From contig NZ_JABFDM010000007.1 in assembly GCF_013178945.1 (NCBI RefSeq), positions 372,001-436,000 on the forward strand: DNA of 64,000 nt, in the 5' to 3' direction. Source of the stretch: Bradyrhizobium aeschynomenes (GTDB lineage Bacteria; Pseudomonadota; Alphaproteobacteria; Rhizobiales; Xanthobacteraceae). Numbering within the stretch: position 1 is the stretch's first letter; every line of letters starts with the position of its first letter. The notes beneath the pieces are model-generated. The model was not told the origin of the DNA. It saw only the letters and a program-made list of their open reading frames with translations, and did no database searches. Of this stretch, positions 17,424 through 26,319 are shown in pieces. Made by a program: the position numbers and the translations under genes.

Positions 17424-20360
17424 ATGACCGATGAGTTCTCGCCCAAGCCTCCATCCTGCTTCGACTGTGCCCATCAGGCGACCGAGCGCCTCGACGAGAT
17501 GTTCGTCGGCATCGTTCAGGAGAAGCGCATCGCGCTCGGCCAGCGGCCGGCCGAGCGGCCGGTGTTCCGCAAACTGCATGGCGTTGCGCATGGGACCTTG
17601 GAGATGCGCGCCGACCTGCCGGCCGATCTCAAGGTCGGCATCTTCGCCCATCGCCGCCTGCCGGCCTGGGTCCGCTTCTCGAGTGATACGTCGCCGACCT
17701 CGCCGGACCTGCAGTCGACGCTCGGCATCGGCGTCAAGCTGTTCGGCGTCGCCGGAAGCGATGCGCTGGGGACCCACGGCGACACTGCCGACATCATCAT
17801 GCAGAACTACCCGGTGTTCTTCGTCGACGACGTCGAGCAGATGTGTGAGTTCACCTACGCCGGCGTCGTCGCAGGCGACTATCCCGGCTATCTCGCCAAG
17901 CATCCGACAACCGCGAAGATTCTCGACGACATGGCCCGGGTCGAGGGCAGCGTGCTGACCACGACCTATTGGGCGATCCTGCCGTTCCGCTGCGGCGACC
18001 GGTTCGTGAAGTATCGTCTCGATCCCGAGACGCCGCCGGAGAACGTGCCGAACGACGCCGCCGACTATCTCGCCACCGACCTCGCGCTCAGGCTGTCGCA
18101 GCGTCCCTATCGTTTCCGCTTCATGGTGCAGCTGCGCACCAATCCGGCGACGATGCCGCTCGACCGGGCGACCGTCGACTGGCCGGAGAGCGAGAGTCCG
18201 TTCGTCGAGGTCGGCATCCTGGAGCTGCCCCGCCAGGACGTGAACGAGCGCGGCCAGCCGGAGTATGGCCAAGGTCTCGCCTACAACATCTGGCGCGTTC
18301 CGGAGGTGAATGCGCCGGCCAAGGAGTCGACGATCGCCGCGGCGCGCAAGGTGGTCTATGCGTCGAGCGCGGATGTGCGTCATAGTGCGAACGGCCAGCC
18401 GCTGCAGGACCCGACAGCACCGCGCCCGGCGGCAGAGCCCAAAGCCGAGCCCGATCATTGCATCGTCAAGGCGGTGATCTATCCCTCGATCGGCATCGCC
18501 CGCGTCGGCACCAGCCCCCACGACTACTTCATCGGCCCCGAGGTGCCCGATCCGCCGCCGGCGCCCAAAGGCTTCTATCGCGATGCCCAAGGCGCGCTGA
18601 AGCGCCAGGCGGCGCGCTTTCGCATCTATGGCGTCAATGCGCGCGGCGTGATCGTCAAGGAGCTCACCGCGGACGATGCCAAGATCACCTGGTCGGTCGA
18701 GCTCGCGAACACCAAGGCGGCGTGGTATGGCTTCGAGCTCGCGCTCGACATTCCCGAGGCGGCCTCCGCGCCGCCGACGGTGCTGCGCAACGCCGCCGTC
18801 GCCGACCGCACGCGCCTTTCGATCAAGCCTGGCCGGCGCGCGGTGTCCGGGGCGAATGCCCCGCCGCAACAATTCGACAGCGGCGAGTTCATGGGCAAGC
18901 GCGTCTATCTCGGCGAGGTCTTCACCGATGCGCAGGGACGGCTGCTCGTGCTCGGCGGTCATGGTCATTCGGCATCGTTCGACCACTCCCGCGCCATCAC
19001 CTTCGCCAACAATGAAGGCTGGCACGACGACGTTTCCGACGGCCCCGTGACGGCGCGCGTCGAGCTCGATGGTGCGCCGCTCGACGTGGTGCCGGCCTGG
19101 GTCGTCGTGGCGCCGCCGAATTATGGACCGCAGCAGAAATCGGTGCGCACGCTGTGGGACCTGATGCGCGACGTCGCCATTGCTGCCGGTCAGCTGCCGC
19201 GCCCGGCACGACCATCCTTCAGCTTCGACATCCTGCCGATCTTCCAGCGCCTCAACGGCCTGCAATGGGTGAATGCAGGCTTCGCCGCCGGCTTCGGCTG
19301 GCGCAGCGCGTTCGACTTCGCGAGCCCGGACTGGATCGCACGGCTCGGCGACGGCAGTGCGGCGAATGCCGAGCTGCGCAAGGTGATCGCCAATCAGTTC
19401 CGCAACGACAAGATCGATTCCTGGTCGCCGGTGCCGTGGCCGTGGCTGTATGGCGACGCCATGAACATCCCGCCGGCGCAGACGCCGCTGCAGCACGCCT
19501 CTCTCAGCAACACGCAGCTGATGATGTTGCAGCAATGGGCGGCGGGGGATTTCGATCCCGACTATGATCCGGCGCGCAAGGCCCCGGCGACGATCGAGGA
19601 GGTGCCGGTCGCGGCGCAAGGCGAGACGCTGACGCGCGCCGCGCTCGAATTCTGCCTGGCCGATGCGTTCCATCCCGGCTGCGAGATGACGTGGCCGGTG
19701 CGAGCCGCGACGATGTATCTCGAACCGTTTCGATTCCTGCACGCGCCTGAGGGTTGGATCGAGCCGGGCCTCGGCGAGGTACTGACCAGCGACGGCGTCA
19801 CCATTCCGAACGGGCCGCTCTATGGCCAATTGCCGGGCAGCATCACGCGTTGGATGGCCGTGCCGTGGCAGACCGACACCGCGAGCTGCCGCTCCGGCTA
19901 CGACAAGAGCTACGATCCCTATGTGCCGAGCTTCTGGCCGGCGCGGGTGCCGAACCAGGTTCTCACCAAGGAGAACTACGCCATCGTGATGGACACCGGG
20001 AAGCCGATGCAGGAGCGGCTCGCCGCCTTCGCCAACCGCGCCGCCTGGATCGCACCGCTGGGAACGACGAGCTACACCGACCAGATCAACAACATGATCC
20101 ACGGCTTCGATCATCTCGGCGTCGTCGAGGTGCGCAAGGGTCCCGGCGATGCGGCGTTCCCGGCCATGATCGAGGTCGAGGATCAGCACGAGCCGATCAA
20201 GGACGCGACCGATACGCCGCAGGCGCAGAAGAAGCTGCGCGCCGCGGGGACGCGGGTGTCGAGCCAGCGCGGCACGCCGGCGGTGTTCGTCGATGTCGAC
20301 CTGACGCAGATCGAGAAGGTGCGGCGCTTCCCGGGAGGTCTCGGACGTCGAACGGAATGA
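17424..20360 (+). CDS. Fusion of catalase-like domain and LodA-like CTQ amino-acid oxidase
   Basis: 978 residues. Residues ~20-335 are a heme-catalase-like domain: KLHGVAHG (His52/His56), VRFSSD (84-88), GIGVKLFG, NYPVFF (Asn128) and a proximal-ligand motif RKVVY (Arg308, Tyr312). Residues ~345-978 are LodA/GoxA-like: YPSIGIARVG, EVFTDAQGRLLVLGGHG, HPGCEMTWP (Cys753) and RWMAVPWQTD (Trp815). Cys753 and Trp815 are the candidate precursors of the cysteine tryptophylquinone cofactor, spaced 62 apart, close to the 65 of LodA. LodA enzymes oxidise amino acids and release H2O2, so the attached catalase could remove it. A GGGAG site precedes the start. The next gene is the LodB-type maturase, overlapping by four bases. 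Confidence 0.85.
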   Translation: MTDEFSPKPPSCFDCAHQATERLDEMFVGIVQEKRIALGQRPAERPVFRKLHGVAHGTLEMRADLPADLKVGIFAHRRLPAWVRFSSDTSPTSPDLQSTLGIGVKLFGVAGSDALGTHGDTADIIMQNYPVFFVDDVEQMCEFTYAGVVAGDYPGYLAKHPTTAKILDDMARVEGSVLTTTYWAILPFRCGDRFVKYRLDPETPPENVPNDAADYLATDLALRLSQRPYRFRFMVQLRTNPATMPLDRATVDWPESESPFVEVGILELPRQDVNERGQPEYGQGLAYNIWRVPEVNAPAKESTIAAARKVVYASSADVRHSANGQPLQDPTAPRPAAEPKAEPDHCIVKAVIYPSIGIARVGTSPHDYFIGPEVPDPPPAPKGFYRDAQGALKRQAARFRIYGVNARGVIVKELTADDAKITWSVELANTKAAWYGFELALDIPEAASAPPTVLRNAAVADRTRLSIKPGRRAVSGANAPPQQFDSGEFMGKRVYLGEVFTDAQGRLLVLGGHGHSASFDHSRAITFANNEGWHDDVSDGPVTARVELDGAPLDVVPAWVVVAPPNYGPQQKSVRTLWDLMRDVAIAAGQLPRPARPSFSFDILPIFQRLNGLQWVNAGFAAGFGWRSAFDFASPDWIARLGDGSAANAELRKVIANQFRNDKIDSWSPVPWPWLYGDAMNIPPAQTPLQHASLSNTQLMMLQQWAAGDFDPDYDPARKAPATIEEVPVAAQGETLTRAALEFCLADAFHPGCEMTWPVRAATMYLEPFRFLHAPEGWIEPGLGEVLTSDGVTIPNGPLYGQLPGSITRWMAVPWQTDTASCRSGYDKSYDPYVPSFWPARVPNQVLTKENYAIVMDTGKPMQERLAAFANRAAWIAPLGTTSYTDQINNMIHGFDHLGVVEVRKGPGDAAFPAMIEVEDQHEPIKDATDTPQAQKKLRAAGTRVSSQRGTPAVFVDVDLTQIEKVRRFPGGLGRRTE

Positions 20361-21460
20361 TCGAGGCCGATGTCGTCGTCGTCGGTTGCGGCCCCGCCGG
20401 GGCGACGACGGCGCTCAATCTGGCGCCGTTCCGCCGCGTGCTGGTGCTGGAGCGCAACGCGGCGCCCGCCCCGCGCATCGGCGAGTCCGTGCCCGGCGCG
20501 ATCCGCCGCCTGCTGGCGGACATGGGGCTGTGGGACGCCTTCGCCGCCGATCGCCATGCGCCCTGCTACGTCCGCCGCAGCGTGTGGGGCGGCGCCGCGG
20601 CCGACGAGCAGGATTCGATCCGCGATCCCCTCGGCCATGGCTGGCATCTCGATCGCGTCCGCTTCGAAACGATGCTGCGCACCGCTGCGACGGCCCGCGG
20701 CGCCGCCGTGCTGTCGCCGGCGCACCCGATCGGCGTCGCGTGGGAGCATGGCGCATGGCAGCTGCGCGTCGCCCATCGCGACCAGCGCCTGCTGGTGAGG
20801 GCGCCGCTTCTGATCGATGCCGGCGGCCGGAGCTCGACCCTGCTGCGGCCGTTCGGCGGCCGGCGCAACGCCGGCGACAAGCTGCTGTGCGGCTGGGTTC
20901 AGGGGACCGCACGACGGGCCGCCGACGCCGGCGTGACCTTCACGGCCGCGGAGCCCGAGGGCTGGTGGTACACCGCGCCGCTGCCCGGCGACCGCCGCGT
21001 GCTCGCGTTCCATACCGATGCCGACCTTGGCGCGGCGTCCGACACCCGCAGCGCCACGGCGCTGCTGGCGCGCGCCGCAAGGCTGCCGGAGCTCGGCGCC
21101 GTTCTCGCCGCCAGCGGCTTCGCGCCTGACGCGTCATCGGGCGTCTGCGCCGCGCACAGCGCCGCGCTTGCGCCGCCGGCCGGAGAGGGCTGGCTCGCGG
21201 CCGGAGACGCCGCGCTTGCCTTCGATCCGTTGTCGTCGCAGGGCCTGTTCCATGCGCTCTACACCGGCCTTGCCGCGGCCGAGGCGGCCCATCGCCACCT
21301 CGATGGCGATGCCGCGGCGCTGCCGGAGTACGCGACCGGCCTGGCTGCGATCCGGCAAGCCTATGACGATCACCTCGTGGCCTGGTACGGCCAGGAGCGC
21401 CGCTTCACTGCGCAGCCATTCTGGCGCCGGCGGCATAATGAGGACCGCCGCGATGCCTGA
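20357..21460 (+). CDS. LodB-like FAD-dependent maturation protein
   Basis: 367 residues. It starts with a Rossmann FAD motif (ADVVVVGCGPAGATTALNL), has PRIGESVPGAIRRLL, and carries a late WLAAGDAALAFDPLSSQG motif, as in tryptophan-halogenase/geranylgeranyl-reductase-like flavoproteins. LodB proteins of this type are required to build the CTQ cofactor in LodA. The start ATG overlaps the stop of the catalase-LodA gene (ATGA), so the two are translationally coupled. The start is fixed by that overlap and by the immediate FAD motif. Confidence 0.88.
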   Translation: MIEADVVVVGCGPAGATTALNLAPFRRVLVLERNAAPAPRIGESVPGAIRRLLADMGLWDAFAADRHAPCYVRRSVWGGAAADEQDSIRDPLGHGWHLDRVRFETMLRTAATARGAAVLSPAHPIGVAWEHGAWQLRVAHRDQRLLVRAPLLIDAGGRSSTLLRPFGGRRNAGDKLLCGWVQGTARRAADAGVTFTAAEPEGWWYTAPLPGDRRVLAFHTDADLGAASDTRSATALLARAARLPELGAVLAASGFAPDASSGVCAAHSAALAPPAGEGWLAAGDAALAFDPLSSQGLFHALYTGLAAAEAAHRHLDGDAAALPEYATGLAAIRQAYDDHLVAWYGQERRFTAQPFWRRRHNEDRRDA

Positions 21461-21512
21461 GGCGATGCGGGTGAAGCGCGGTACGCCGACGACGGCGAGC
21501 GTGCGATCGCGG

Positions 21513-23510
21513 CTACGCGCTGCGCGCCACGATGGGAGCGACCGCCGGCGGAGCAGCGCCGCGATGCCGGACGAGCCAGGCGATCGCGTCGTCCTCCTTC
21601 ATCGGCTTGCCGTAGAGCCACCCCTGGCCGTAGGAGCAGCCGAGCATGCGCAGGCACTCCGCATCCGCCTCGCGCTCGACGCCCTCGGCGATGATGCGAT
21701 GGCCGAGCGGCAGCGCCACGGCGGTGATGGCGGCGACGAGTTGCTGATCCCTGCGATTGCCGGCGATGCCGTCGATGAAGGAGCGGTCGATCTTGATGGT
21801 GTCGATCTCGACCGCCATCAGGTTGGCAATCGAGGAATGGCCGACGCCGAAATCGTCGATCGCGAGCGCGAAGCCGTGCTCGTCGATCAGCTTGAGTTCA
21901 TCGGCGCAGCGCTTGGGATCGAACATCGCCTCCTCGGTGACCTCGATCTCGATCCGCCTGGGATCGACGCCGTAGCGCTCGGTCACGAGCTTGAGCGTCT
22001 GGGCCGGCGAGTGGATCGGAAACTCGCGCGGCGAGACGTTGATCGAGACCCGGATGGCTTGCGCCTTCTTGCGGTCGAGCGCCCGCAGGAACGCGCAGAC
22101 GCGCTCGCCGACGAATTCCGTGAGCTGGCCGGACAGGCGCAGCCGGATCGCGGCGGAGACGATGTCGGGCGGTGGAATGAGGCCGGCGGTCGGGTGCTTC
22201 CAGCGCAGCAGCGCCTCGAAGCCGATGACCTCCTGGGTCGCCATCGCGACCTGCGGCTGGAATTCGACATGGAGCTCGCGCCGCGCCAGCGCCGCCGGCA
22301 GCTCCGCGTCGAGGCGGCGTTGCAGCGTGAGCGCGCACTGCATCTTTGCGTCGAACACCCGCATGCAGGCGCGGCCGTCGTCCTTGGCGCGGTACAGCGC
22401 AGCGTCCGCCCGGGCCGAAAGCTCCTCCAGGTCGATGGCGCCCTCCGCCTGCGTGGCGATGCCGATCGAGCAACTCACGGCCAGTGGCTGGCCGGCGATC
22501 ATCACCGGCCGCAGCAGCGCCTGCATCAGCCGCTCGCCGAGGGCAACGGCTCGATTGGCCACATCCTCACCCTGCAGCACCACGATGAACTCGTCACCGC
22601 CGAGGCGGACCGGGAGATCGTCCCCGCTGCAGGCCGAGCGCAGCAGCGCGGCCACGGTCTGCAGCACGCGGTCGCCGGCATCATGGCCGCGGGTATCGTT
22701 GATGATCTTGAAGTTGTCGACGTCGAACAGAAGGAAGGCCACGCCGCGCCCCGCAGCGCAGGCGGCACCGGCCACGGAGCGGAAGTGGCTGCGATTGGCC
22801 AGGCCGGTCAGCGAGTCGATGCTCACGAGGCGTTCGAGCGTGTGGTTGGCCGCGGCCAGCGATTCGGCCAGCTCGGTGGCCGCGATCGTCGTGCTCTGGC
22901 TGGCGATGAAGTTGCGTTCGCCGAGCCGCGCCGCGCGGAACAGCATGACGGTGAGGAACGCGATGTCGGCGGCGACGATATAGCCGACGTCGCCGCCGGA
23001 GAGCAGCATCCGCAGGATCGTGGCGCCCATCAACGGCGCGCCGAAGGCGATCGCCATCGGCGAATAGGCCAGGCTCTGGATGATCGCGCCGGTCGTGGTG
23101 CCGGCCATGATGAAGACGACGTCGTTGACGTTGTGCGCATGCGTGAAGACCGGCAGGCCGAGCGGGACCACCGACCAGAGCAATCCGCTGACGAACGCCA
23201 TGATCGTCAGGCCGCGAAGCACGCGATGCGGATGTCGCTCGATCTTTCCCGACGATTTCAGGTGCGAGACCCATGCGGCGCGCAGCACGGCAAAGGCCAC
23301 GGCCGCGGCCAGCCACCACAGGATCGGCGCGCTGCCCTCCCGCAGATAGATCAGCAGCGCCAGCGACACCGCGATGGCGACGTTGGCAAACAGGGTCAGG
23401 GCGATGTTCTGCAGCGAGCTGGCGGCCTGGGCTTTCGCGAGCGCCGCCGCCTTGGGGTCGGTGGGAGCGGTCTGCATGCGCGAAACGGATGGCCCTGCTG
23501 GATCGGTCAC
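21513..23510 (-). CDS. Membrane-anchored GGDEF-EAL cyclic-di-GMP protein
   Basis: 665 residues; an internal Met at residue 12 is an alternative start. Five or six hydrophobic helices occupy residues ~30-190. A short helix (ATELAESLAAANHTLERL) leads into a GGDEF domain with SIDSLTGLANR, FDVDNFKIINDTRGHDAGD and an intact RLGGDEF. No RxxD inhibitory site precedes it. The EAL domain is complete: GFEALLRWKHP, SINVSPREF, IEVTEEAM, AIDDFGVGHSS, TIKIDRSFI, IAEGVE. Both synthase and phosphodiesterase sites look catalytically competent; net activity cannot be predicted. It converges with lodB, 52 bases away. Confidence 0.92.
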   Translation of the reverse strand: MTDPAGPSVSRMQTAPTDPKAAALAKAQAASSLQNIALTLFANVAIAVSLALLIYLREGSAPILWWLAAAVAFAVLRAAWVSHLKSSGKIERHPHRVLRGLTIMAFVSGLLWSVVPLGLPVFTHAHNVNDVVFIMAGTTTGAIIQSLAYSPMAIAFGAPLMGATILRMLLSGGDVGYIVAADIAFLTVMLFRAARLGERNFIASQSTTIAATELAESLAAANHTLERLVSIDSLTGLANRSHFRSVAGAACAAGRGVAFLLFDVDNFKIINDTRGHDAGDRVLQTVAALLRSACSGDDLPVRLGGDEFIVVLQGEDVANRAVALGERLMQALLRPVMIAGQPLAVSCSIGIATQAEGAIDLEELSARADAALYRAKDDGRACMRVFDAKMQCALTLQRRLDAELPAALARRELHVEFQPQVAMATQEVIGFEALLRWKHPTAGLIPPPDIVSAAIRLRLSGQLTEFVGERVCAFLRALDRKKAQAIRVSINVSPREFPIHSPAQTLKLVTERYGVDPRRIEIEVTEEAMFDPKRCADELKLIDEHGFALAIDDFGVGHSSIANLMAVEIDTIKIDRSFIDGIAGNRRDQQLVAAITAVALPLGHRIIAEGVEREADAECLRMLGCSYGQGWLYGKPMKEDDAIAWLVRHRGAAPPAVAPIVARSA

Positions 23511-23822
23511 GGAAGAAGGCAGCTCTGGTGGCGGCCATGCGGCAGCGCAGGAGCATGTTGGACGGAGGCCTAAGGTGGAGTTAATCCGTCAAATAATACC
23601 GTACTGCCATCGCCTTGTTGGCCGTCCAGGCGGCCGGAGTGGGGACGGTGCGGGCCTTCGTGGCCGCACCGTTTGGCGCGATCCGATCGTTCTCGCCGAA
23701 GGCAAGACAGCCGCGGTCGCACTCCGCCGTGCTCCGGCAAGGCCGGGCGGCGGAGTGCGTCGAGGTGGTGTTGCGTCACAGGCCTGCGATCGGTCGCTCG
23801 ACGCCGCCCGTGGCGGGCTCAG
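23511..23822. other. Intergenic stretch with a stable inverted repeat, no gene seen
   Basis: The 312 bases between the GGDEF-EAL gene and the small secreted-protein gene hold no convincing frame. CACTCCGCC (23720-23728) and GGCGGAGTG (23749-23757) form a 9-bp stem 66 bases past the stop of the secreted-protein gene, which reads on the minus strand, and may act as a 3' stabiliser or terminator without a U-tract. A smaller GGTGCGG/CCGCACC pair lies near 23650. Confidence 0.4.
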
Positions 23823-24125
23823 CTACTTGGCGCGCAGTGAGCTCGGACCCGTCGTGTTCTTCAAACCGCAGAGCGGGTCGTTGTTGTTGGGGCACTCGAT
23901 CTTGATCGGGGTCTTGCAGACCGTTTCTCCATTGCCGCCTCTCGCGTCCTTGAATGCGCAGACCTGCCCTTTCGGGCATGGCGGGTTGCAGCCTTCAGCC
24001 GCCCTCGCTGCCGTCGAAGCCGACGCGGCCCCGGCGACGAGGGCCGCGAGCGTGAAAGCGGTGACCGGATTCCGGATCAATGCCGGGACCCGACAGTTCA
24101 TCTTGGCCAAAAGCTTCATATCCAT
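23823..24125 (-). CDS. Small Cys-rich secreted protein, unknown function
   Basis: 100 residues from the ATG at 24125 (GGAGAAGGAT just upstream; a second ATG six bases later is also possible). The N terminus has a basic region, then TAFTLAALVAGAASASTAARA, a typical Sec signal cleaved near AARA-AE. The ~58-residue mature part has six Cys (EGCNPPCPKGQVC, ETVC, IEC, PLCGL), suggesting three disulfides. The spacing CxxxCxxxxxC resembles small knottin-like or EB-module-like folds, but no family is recognised. It is monocistronic. Confidence 0.65.
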   Translation of the reverse strand: MDMKLLAKMNCRVPALIRNPVTAFTLAALVAGAASASTAARAAEGCNPPCPKGQVCAFKDARGGNGETVCKTPIKIECPNNNDPLCGLKNTTGPSSLRAK

Positions 24126-24538
24126 ATCCTTCTCCTGTACCCGTTTGATCGATGGCGTGATGTTCGGCGTGCCCGGTCGAACGCACCGTTTGGCGCCGTG
24201 ATCATCGGTCGGACTGGAAACGAGCGGCGTTCGAGCCGGACAACCGAAAGTCGAACCGGGCCTCCTGCTTGCGTGATCCTCGTCACTCAGAGGAACGTGC
24301 AGACGAGGCGGGCCAGCGGCACTTGTCCGGGGCTGGCGAACATCGATGTGCGTGCGAGCGTAACCGCCCCAGCCGAACGCTCTTGCGGCCGCCTGCGGAC
24401 TCGCATGGCGCGGGTTCGTGCGGCGGCGCTGGTCGAATCGCACGGATGGCTACGTCGCGCGCCACGCGAAGCCGCCGCGCGCTGACTGATGCAGCGGTGG
24501 TCAAGCCACGTGCACCGAACAGCCGTACCGGCCCGTTG
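24126..24538. other. 413-base gap without recognisable gene
   Basis: The promoter side of the small secreted-protein gene and the terminator side of the HNH gene share this gap. Several overlapping frames are open on both strands, but none has a good start or a protein-like composition. No tRNA, repeat of the local families, or strong hairpin was found. Confidence 0.4.
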
Positions 24539-25096
24539 CTACGGATCCAGCTCGGTGTCCCAGTAGAGATAGTCGAGCCAGCTCTCGTGCAGATAGTTCG
24601 GCGGGAACAGGCGGCCGTTGCGGTGGAGCTGATGGACCGTCGGCGCGTAGGGCGCCTGCTTGGGAAACATCTTGGCCTGCTGCGGCGTCAGGTTGCCCTT
24701 TTTCAGATTACAGGGCGAGCAGGCGGCGACGACGTTCTCCCAGGTGGTCTGGCCACCCTTGCTGCGCGGAATGACGTGATCGAAGGTGAGGTCGTCGCCG
24801 GAGTGGCAGTACTGGCAGGCGAAGCGGTCGCGCAGGAAGACGTTGAAGCGGGTGAAGGCCGGATGGGTCGTCGGCTTCACGAAGGATTTCAGCGACACCA
24901 CACTGGGCAGCTGGATTTCGAAGGAGGGACTTCGGATCGCCCTGTCGTAGTACTCGACGATGTTGACGCGATCGAGGAACACCGCCTTGATCGCGTCCTG
25001 CCAGGACCAAAGCGACAGCGGATAGTAGCTCAGCGGCCGGAAGTCCGCGTTCAGCACCAACACCGGCCAACCGCCTTGTGAGACATGTGCGTTCAA
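24539..25096 (-). CDS. HNH endonuclease family protein
   Basis: 185 residues. The HNH core is FACQYCHSGDDLTFDHVIPRSKGGQTTWENVVAACSPCN in outline: two zinc CxxC pairs (CQYC, CSPC..), DH of the first catalytic His, and the Asn of ENVV. The N terminus VLVLNADFRPLSYYPLSLWSWQDAIKAVFLDRV is shared by a widespread alpha- and cyanobacterial HNH family often found as single chromosomal copies. It probably nicks or cuts DNA; its biological role is not established. There is a ~220-base leader before the NHL gene on the same strand. Confidence 0.9.
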   Translation of the reverse strand: MNAHVSQGGWPVLVLNADFRPLSYYPLSLWSWQDAIKAVFLDRVNIVEYYDRAIRSPSFEIQLPSVVSLKSFVKPTTHPAFTRFNVFLRDRFACQYCHSGDDLTFDHVIPRSKGGQTTWENVVAACSPCNLKKGNLTPQQAKMFPKQAPYAPTVHQLHRNGRLFPPNYLHESWLDYLYWDTELDP

Positions 25097-25317
25097 GTAA
25101 CGCTCCTGGCCTCCATATACGGCTGCAAAGCAGCATGCCCTGACATACTACATGCAGCGTGACGGGATTGTGAAGCCCCAAGAATGGCTTGGGCCCCTCT
25201 TGTCCACGTTTCGAGCCTGCGCCCAAAGCACGTCGGATGCAAGGCAATAGCGTGGATATCTGCGGTGCAACTCGCTCGCAAATCCGGCGTCGTTCTCCCC
25301 ACGGTTTCCCGGTGCCG

Positions 25318-26289
25318 TCAGGTGGCCACCCGCTCCAGCTTCTGCAAGCAGCGGTGGGTATTGACCTCTGCCGGCATGGCTTGGCCGGGAAAGCTCGTGC
25401 TCCAATTGGTGACGCCGACCTCGCCGACATAGATGTCGCCACGGCTGTCGATGGCGAGGCCATGCGGCGCCAGGAAACGCCCCGTTTCCAGGCCCGGCCC
25501 GTGCTCGCCGCCGAGCCGCGCCAGCCGCCTGCCGGCGTCGGTGATGGTCAGCCGCGGCCCGAGATTGGGCACGTTGAGATTGACGGGCATGCCGGGACCG
25601 AGCTCGCCGATGATGAAGGTCTTGCGCTTCGCTCCGCAGGCGCACAATGCGCAGGGCCGGTGCAGATTGTTCCACTGCGTTTCGTAGCGGCCGTTGCCAT
25701 CGAAGATCTGGATGCGGTGATTCTCGCGGTCGGCGACGTAAACGAAGCCGTCCGCGTCGGTCGCGATGTTGTGAACGATGTTGAACTGGCCGGGATCGGA
25801 GCCCGGCTCGCCCCAGCTGCGCAGCAGCTTGCCCTCGGGCGTGTATTTGTGAACCCGCGCATTGCCGTAACCATCGGAGACGTAGATCTCGCCCGACGGC
25901 GACAGCGCGGTATGGGTGCAGCGGTTGAACGGCTCGCCGCTCATGAACGGGCTGGGGCGCTCGGGCAGGCCGATGGTCAGCAGCACCTTGCCGTCAGCAG
26001 TGCATTTGCGCACGGTGTGATCGCCGTCATCGGTGCAGTAGAGATTGTCGTCCGCATCGATCGACAGGCCATGGGCGCGGCTGAACAGGCCCTCGCCCCA
26101 GCTTCGCAGGAAATTGCCGTCGCGATCGAACACGATCATCGGATGGGCGCCGCGGTTGAAGGCGTAGACGCGGTCGCGGCTGTCGACGGCAACCGAGGCG
26201 ACGTCGGTCAGCGCAAAACCCTCGGGCAGCTTTGCCCAGTTCTTGACGACGCGATAGGTGTAGTCGCCGGTGCCGAGGGTAGCGGACAT
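25318..26289 (-). CDS. NHL-repeat beta-propeller protein
   Basis: 323 residues from the ATG at 26289 (GGAG eight bases upstream); an in-frame ATG at 26319 directly abuts the FMO stop. It contains at least five NHL-type blades: VASVAVDSRDRVYAFNRG, AHGLSIDADDNLYCTD, HTALSPSGEIYVSDGYGNARVHKY, VHNIATDADGFVYVADRENHRIQIF, PHGLAIDSRGDIYVGEV. The family overlaps peptidyl-hydroxyglycine amidating-lyase-like proteins and SMP-30-like lactonases; no catalytic assignment is safe. There is no signal peptide. It immediately follows the flavin monooxygenase gene, so the two are probably co-transcribed. Confidence 0.85.
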   Translation of the reverse strand: MSATLGTGDYTYRVVKNWAKLPEGFALTDVASVAVDSRDRVYAFNRGAHPMIVFDRDGNFLRSWGEGLFSRAHGLSIDADDNLYCTDDGDHTVRKCTADGKVLLTIGLPERPSPFMSGEPFNRCTHTALSPSGEIYVSDGYGNARVHKYTPEGKLLRSWGEPGSDPGQFNIVHNIATDADGFVYVADRENHRIQIFDGNGRYETQWNNLHRPCALCACGAKRKTFIIGELGPGMPVNLNVPNLGPRLTITDAGRRLARLGGEHGPGLETGRFLAPHGLAIDSRGDIYVGEVGVTNWSTSFPGQAMPAEVNTHRCLQKLERVAT

Positions 26290-26319
26290 GCCATGGTCTC
26301 CGTGATCCAAGGTGGCCAT

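Noticed and set aside
17406..20189. 927-codon minus-strand frame opposite the catalase-LodA gene
   Set aside because: Composition is rich in Arg, His and Gly with no recognisable domain, and the plus strand has clear catalytic motifs throughout.
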